Positions 5,158-8,530 of a DNA stretch of 8,530 nt are shown here, piece after piece. Each line of letters opens with the position of its first letter. Within the stretch, counting starts at the first letter, position 1. Location: NCBI GenBank assembly GCA_017464985.1, contig JAFTXL010000068.1, positions 1 to 8,530 of the forward strand, read 5' to 3'. Origin of the DNA: Clostridia bacterium (lineage in GTDB: Bacteria > Bacillota_A > Clostridia > UBA1212). A model generated the notes under the pieces. The model was not told the DNA's origin, did not search any database, and was given only the letters and a program-made list of their open reading frames with translations. Position numbers and translations under genes: made by a program.

Positions 5158-7044
5158 ATGACAATAAAAAAAGTTAAAATATACGGATTCGGCAGACACA
5201 AAGACAAAGAATGGGATTTTACTGATGGGCTAAATGTAATTTACGGAGAAAACGAGACGGGCAAATCCACTATATTTGCGTTTATAAGAGCGATGCTTTA
5301 TGGCCTTACAGGACGTGGTGCAGATAATTACAGAAAAAAATATCTTCCGTGGAATTTTGCAAAAGGTACAGATAAATTCGGTGGAGAACTTGAATTTATG
5401 TACAAAGGCGTAGAGTATAAAGCGATAAGCCTGTGGGGAGAGTCAAAAAGAGAAGACGTTGTAAAACTTTTCAATAACGCAAGCGGAGCAGAGATTCGTA
5501 TTCCTGACGGAAGAACAGTCGGCGAACACATATTAAAGCTTACCGCGGGCGCGTTTGATTCTTCCATATATATAGGTCAGATGTCATCGGTTATAAAAGC
5601 TGATGATGATAAAGACGGCGTTCTTATGTCGCGTCTTTCCGCGGTATCCGGACTTGGAGAGAGTGAAGCTTCCGCGGTTCTTGTCATAAACAGAATAAAA
5701 GAGTGTATGGACAAGATAAAATCGCCGAGAGGTAATTCCGGAATACTCGATAAGCTGTATTTTAAAAAGATGAGCTATGAAAATGAAATGAACAGACTTG
5801 AACTCACGGATGGAAATGCGGCAGCAGAAAGTGAAAAATTAAGAGAGCTGTATGCCAAAAGGGACGGTATTTCCGAGGAAATAAAAGAGAATAAGAAAAA
5901 AATTGACATTATAAATGCTCTTGCGGCAGTTAAACGTAAAAATAGTATCATGAAATCATTTGAAGAAATAGATGTACTTAATGATAAGCTTTCGATGTAT
6001 GAAGAGCAGGCTGCAGAGGGAGAGCATGAGACTGAAAAGAAGCATGTGCCGTTTAGCTGGTATGCTCCGGGATTGGCGTTTATTGCGCTGGCGATTGCGT
6101 TTGCGGCAGGGGGTGCTTTAGTTATGGACACGCAGAATCTTCTTTCGGTAGTCTTTGTAGCTGCGGCAATTTTTTCTGTAATTATGGCAATAGTATCCCT
6201 TATAGGAGTAAAGAAAAAATCAGATGCGCTTTCCGCTCACATCATTACGGAGACAGAAAATTCGTTGGAAAAGAAAAATGAAATTCAGAATGTAATTCTT
6301 GAAAAAGAGAAGATGCTTGACGATAAACTTGAGGGTCAGTCTATAGAGGAGCTTGAGGAGATTTGGAGAGATGCCGATAAAACTATAGATGATGCAGGAA
6401 AGAGCATGTGCAATTCGCTTTTAGGAGAGTCTGCGGATGCATATGCAGAGAAAAACGAAACGCTTGCCGAAAAACTAAGTGAACTTGATTCTGAAATCGG
6501 ATATGTGAAAGCTACTATAGATGGCATGTACAAGAATGAAAAAATGTCGTTTTCAGAAGCTTCAAAGATGTTCTACGAAATAAAAGAGCAAATAGAACAC
6601 TATGAACGTAAATATGAAGGATTGAAGCTTGCAAAGCAGATTGCGGAAGAGAGTTTTGAAGAACTCCGTACTACTTTCGGCCCTGTGCTGAGCCGTGATA
6701 CAGAGAATATTCTAAATCAGATTGCGGGAAGCCGCGGAAATGTAAAAGTCGGAGACGATTTTAAAATATCTGTATTTGATGAAAATATGCCCCGCCATAT
6801 TTCTTCATACAGCGGGGCAGCAGTCGATCAGACTTATTTTGCTCTGAGACTTGCTATCGCAGGAATAATTGCTCCTAAAGGTCAGCCGTATCCGCTTCTG
6901 CTTGACGATCCTTTCGCTCAATACGATGATGACCGTCTTATGAAAGCAATGCAGTTCCTTACAACATACAAAGATTCTCAGATAATTCTGGCAACTTGCC
7001 AGAAAAGAGGATCAGATATTGGAAATTCTTTCTATCGCCTTTAA
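5158..7044 (+). CDS. SbcC/Rad50-like (YhaN-type) ATPase with central transmembrane pair
   Basis: 628 aa from ATG 5158. The N-terminal ATPase half starts with [10 protein letters not shown] and has Walker [10 protein letters not shown] (residues 30-38) and the Q-loop glutamine in YIGQMSS (Q141). A charged coiled-coil-like stretch follows (about 190-295). Next come two hydrophobic helices, about 305-323 ([15 protein letters not shown]) and 329-350 ([20 protein letters not shown]), then a second coiled-coil-like arm (about 355-520). The C-terminal ATPase half has the ABC signature SYSGAAVDQ (about 551-558), Walker B LLLDDP (D583, D584), D-loop-like FAQYDD and the switch region ILATCQ. This is an SbcC/Rad50 head with a membrane hairpin in place of the CxxC zinc hook, as in YhaN-type proteins. 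It is shorter than the roughly 900-1000 residues of Bacillus YhaN, mainly through short coiled-coil arms. With the preceding nuclease it should form a membrane-tethered DNA-end processing complex. The last 33 nt overlap dapL on the other strand. Confidence 0.88.
   Translation: MTIKKVKIYGFGRHKDKEWDFTDGLNVIYGENETGKSTIFAFIRAMLYGLTGRGADNYRKKYLPWNFAKGTDKFGGELEFMYKGVEYKAISLWGESKREDVVKLFNNASGAEIRIPDGRTVGEHILKLTAGAFDSSIYIGQMSSVIKADDDKDGVLMSRLSAVSGLGESEASAVLVINRIKECMDKIKSPRGNSGILDKLYFKKMSYENEMNRLELTDGNAAAESEKLRELYAKRDGISEEIKENKKKIDIINALAAVKRKNSIMKSFEEIDVLNDKLSMYEEQAAEGEHETEKKHVPFSWYAPGLAFIALAIAFAAGGALVMDTQNLLSVVFVAAAIFSVIMAIVSLIGVKKKSDALSAHIITETENSLEKKNEIQNVILEKEKMLDDKLEGQSIEELEEIWRDADKTIDDAGKSMCNSLLGESADAYAEKNETLAEKLSELDSEIGYVKATIDGMYKNEKMSFSEASKMFYEIKEQIEHYERKYEGLKLAKQIAEESFEELRTTFGPVLSRDTENILNQIAGSRGNVKVGDDFKISVFDENMPRHISSYSGAAVDQTYFALRLAIAGIIAPKGQPYPLLLDDPFAQYDDDRLMKAMQFLTTYKDSQIILATCQKRGSDIGNSFYRL
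6986..7004. repeat. 19-nt perfect palindrome just past the dapL stop
   Basis: TTCTGGCAA and TTGCCAGAA are exact reverse complements around the central base 6995. As RNA this gives a 7-bp stem (TTCTGGC/GCCAGAA) with a five-base loop. Read on the minus strand it begins 8 nt after the dapL stop, where a terminator would be expected, but the following bases are A/T-mixed (TTATCTG), not a clean T-run. On the + strand it lies inside the ATPase coding sequence (ILATCQK). Confidence 0.6.
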
Positions 7045-8262
7045 TGTGTTTTCGTAAGTTCCGAAACCTGTGAGTCGGAAGTATCCTGCTCCGCAAGGTC
7101 CGAAGCCGCTGCCGGGTGTTCCTACAACGGCAGCTTTTTCCATAAGATAATCAAAGAAATCCCATGAATCCATGTTATCGGGTGTGCTGAGCCATACATA
7201 CGGAGCATTTACGCCGCCGTAAACTTCAAAGCCTGCCTTCTTAAGTCCTTCACGGATAAGTTTTGCATTTTCAAGGTAATACGAAACGAGTTCTTTTGTC
7301 TGCTCCTGTCCTTCGGGCGTGTATACAGCCTCAGCGCCTCTCTGAATTATGTATGAAACACCGTTAAACTTTGTGCAGTGGCGTCTGTTCCAAAGTTTAT
7401 TAAGCTGAACTTTGTTTCCTTCGCTGTCGCGTGCGGTAACAGTATCGGGTATAACAGTAAATCCGCATCTTGTTCCTGTGAATCCTGCGTTCTTTGAGAA
7501 GCTGCGGAATTCTATTGCACAGTACTCGGCGCCTTCAATCTCAAAAATAGAGTGCGGCAAATCTTCTGTGATATATGCCTCGTATGCAGCATCGTAAAGA
7601 ATAATTGACTCATTACGCAGAGCATAATCAACCCATTTTTTCAGCTCGTCTGCTGTGATAGCAGCTCCTGTGGGGTTGTTAGGATAGCAAAGATAAATCA
7701 TGTCAGGAGCGCATCTTGAACCGTCAGCGTTTTTCTCTGCGGGAAGCTCGGGTACAAAATTATTTTCTTTTGTACAGGGCATGTATATGAGCTTGTTCCA
7801 TCTGCCGAGCTCTTCTACGTAATCTCCGGCTCTTCCTGCCATAGCGTTTGTATCTACATATACGGGATAAACAGGGTCACATACAGCAACAGTACAGTCA
7901 TCTCCGAAGATATCTCCGATATTTCCGCAGTCGCTCTTTGCACCGTCGCTAATGAAAATTTCATTTGCTTTGATTTTAGCTCCGCGCTTTACGTAGTCAT
8001 GCTGAGTAATTGCCTCACGCAAGAACTCATAACCCTGCTCAGGTCCGTATCCGCGGAAAGTTTCCGCACAGCCCATTTCGTCTACTGCCTTATGCATAGC
8101 ATCTGTGACAGCTTTAGGAAGCGGACGTGTTACATCACCTATTCCAAGTTTAATGATTGACTTATCCGGGTTTGAGGCAATAAATGCCGATGATCTTCTG
8201 GCAATCTCGGCAAAAAGATAACTGCCGGGTAATTTTAAGTAGTTACTGTTAATATTCGCCAT
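7012..8262 (-). CDS. dapL: LL-diaminopimelate aminotransferase
   Basis: 416 aa, matching the usual 400-430 residues of DapL. It is a cytosolic fold-type I PLP aminotransferase that converts tetrahydrodipicolinate and glutamate directly to LL-2,6-diaminopimelate and 2-oxoglutarate, bypassing the acyl-intermediate branch of lysine and peptidoglycan synthesis. Diagnostic stretches: the N-terminal [10 protein letters not shown] and [10 protein letters not shown], substrate-loop residues [49 protein letters not shown] (D224, Y227), the PLP lysine in [14 protein letters not shown] (K257), and the carboxylate-binding arginine in YFRLTGFG (R396). All expected catalytic residues are present. The start has AAGGAG 7 nt upstream. 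It lies 40 nt behind dapF on the same strand, and the two act in sequence, so an operon is very likely. Its stop codon sits inside the 3' end of the convergent ATPase gene. Confidence 0.97.
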   Translation of the reverse strand: MANINSNYLKLPGSYLFAEIARRSSAFIASNPDKSIIKLGIGDVTRPLPKAVTDAMHKAVDEMGCAETFRGYGPEQGYEFLREAITQHDYVKRGAKIKANEIFISDGAKSDCGNIGDIFGDDCTVAVCDPVYPVYVDTNAMAGRAGDYVEELGRWNKLIYMPCTKENNFVPELPAEKNADGSRCAPDMIYLCYPNNPTGAAITADELKKWVDYALRNESIILYDAAYEAYITEDLPHSIFEIEGAEYCAIEFRSFSKNAGFTGTRCGFTVIPDTVTARDSEGNKVQLNKLWNRRHCTKFNGVSYIIQRGAEAVYTPEGQEQTKELVSYYLENAKLIREGLKKAGFEVYGGVNAPYVWLSTPDNMDSWDFFDYLMEKAAVVGTPGSGFGPCGAGYFRLTGFGTYENTLKAIERISNI

Positions 8263-8302
8263 TTTTTATCTCCTTTTTATCTTAATTTGTATGTTGATCT
8301 AA

Positions 8303-8530
8303 TCAATAATCACCTGTACAGACTCTGACTGCAGGCCCTTCCATTATAACATGGTTGTCTTGCAGCTGCCATATTATTTTAAGGTCGCCGCCGTTGAGCT
8401 TCACGGTAACTTCTCTGTCGCATAATCCGTTGAGAATGGCGGCAACCGCAACGGCACTCGCGCCTGTTCCGCATGCCATTGTCTCAGCCGCACCGCGTTC
8501 CCAAACACGCATTCTGAGTGTATTTCTGTC
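8303..8530 (-). CDS. dapF: Diaminopimelate epimerase, C-terminal part (runs off the window)
   Basis: 75 codons of the C-terminus plus stop are present; the rest lies beyond position 8530. The diagnostic motif is ERGAAETMACGTGASA, whose Cys is the second catalytic thiol of the two-cysteine racemase. The partner Cys near the N-terminus is outside the window. DapF converts LL-diaminopimelate to meso-diaminopimelate, the direct precursor of lysine and the peptidoglycan cross-linking residue. After the motif the expected family tail follows (VKLNGGDLKIIW, then VIMEGPAVRVCTGDY, the usual end with the GPA.V..G pattern). Many relatives have Gly where this one has the second Ala of RGAAET, a mild change. 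Directly upstream of dapL in transcription order, it completes the DapL route. Confidence 0.95.
   Translation of the reverse strand, partial: DRNTLRMRVWERGAAETMACGTGASAVAVAAILNGLCDREVTVKLNGGDLKIIWQLQDNHVIMEGPAVRVCTGDY

Noticed and set aside
7059..7080. TTCCGA/TCGGAA inverted repeat as terminator of the nuclease-ATPase operon
   Set aside because: The stem is only 6 bp with a 10-nt loop, no T-run follows, and it lies inside dapL coding sequence.
1..8530. CRISPR array, tRNA, rRNA or insertion sequence ends
   Set aside because: No regularly spaced repeats, no cloverleaf-like conserved stretches and no transposase were seen. The only sizeable direct repeat is the 48-nt leader pair, which is not arranged as an IS.

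Overview
The window looks like a stretch of chromosome from a low-to-moderate GC Clostridia-type Firmicute, probably a gut Ruminococcaceae/Oscillospiraceae-like organism. This is inferred from the gene set: a DapL-type diaminopimelate pathway, a YhaO/YhaN-type SbcCD pair, a Cof-type HAD phosphatase and a YD-repeat (RHS) remnant, together with strong AGGAG-type ribosome binding sites. No rRNA or tRNA is visible, so the genus cannot be fixed.

Left third (1-2760): a decaying accessory island on the + strand. It opens with the tail of an RHS/YD-repeat protein (57-566) cut off by in-frame stops before the usual RHS core end and toxin domain. Behind it lies a row of small genes of the kind found behind polymorphic toxins: an intact cytosolic 146-aa orphan (579-1019), a 178-aa single-pass membrane protein (1171-1707), a cysteine-rich gene broken by a frameshift and a TAG (1730-2087), a 47-aa membrane peptide (2263-2406) and an 81-aa single-pass membrane protein (2462-2707). 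Two of these sit behind a 48-nt repeated leader (42 of 48 positions identical). The stretch looks A/T-richer than the right half and carries several coding scraps. It is best read as an immunity-gene graveyard left by RHS cassette turnover. A strong intrinsic terminator (2719-2757) closes it.

Middle (2761-4004): a Cof-type HAD phosphatase on the minus strand, converging on that terminator. It is followed by a gene-free divergent region of about 450 nt with two clear inverted repeats and candidate promoters for the next operon.

Right (4005-8530): a two-gene + strand operon encodes an Mre11/SbcD-like nuclease and a compact SbcC/Rad50-like ATPase whose coiled coil is interrupted by two predicted transmembrane helices where Rad50 has its zinc hook (the YhaO/YhaN arrangement). 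Its 3' end overlaps, tail to tail by 33 nt, the minus-strand dapF-dapL operon. DapL makes LL-diaminopimelate and DapF epimerises it to meso-diaminopimelate for lysine and peptidoglycan. dapF runs off the right edge.

The most interesting items are the compact membrane-anchored SbcCD-like pair, the repeated leader in the immunity-like cluster, the palindrome inside the ATPase gene placed just behind dapL, and the structured intergenic region upstream of the nuclease. Nothing here clearly amounts to a new system.
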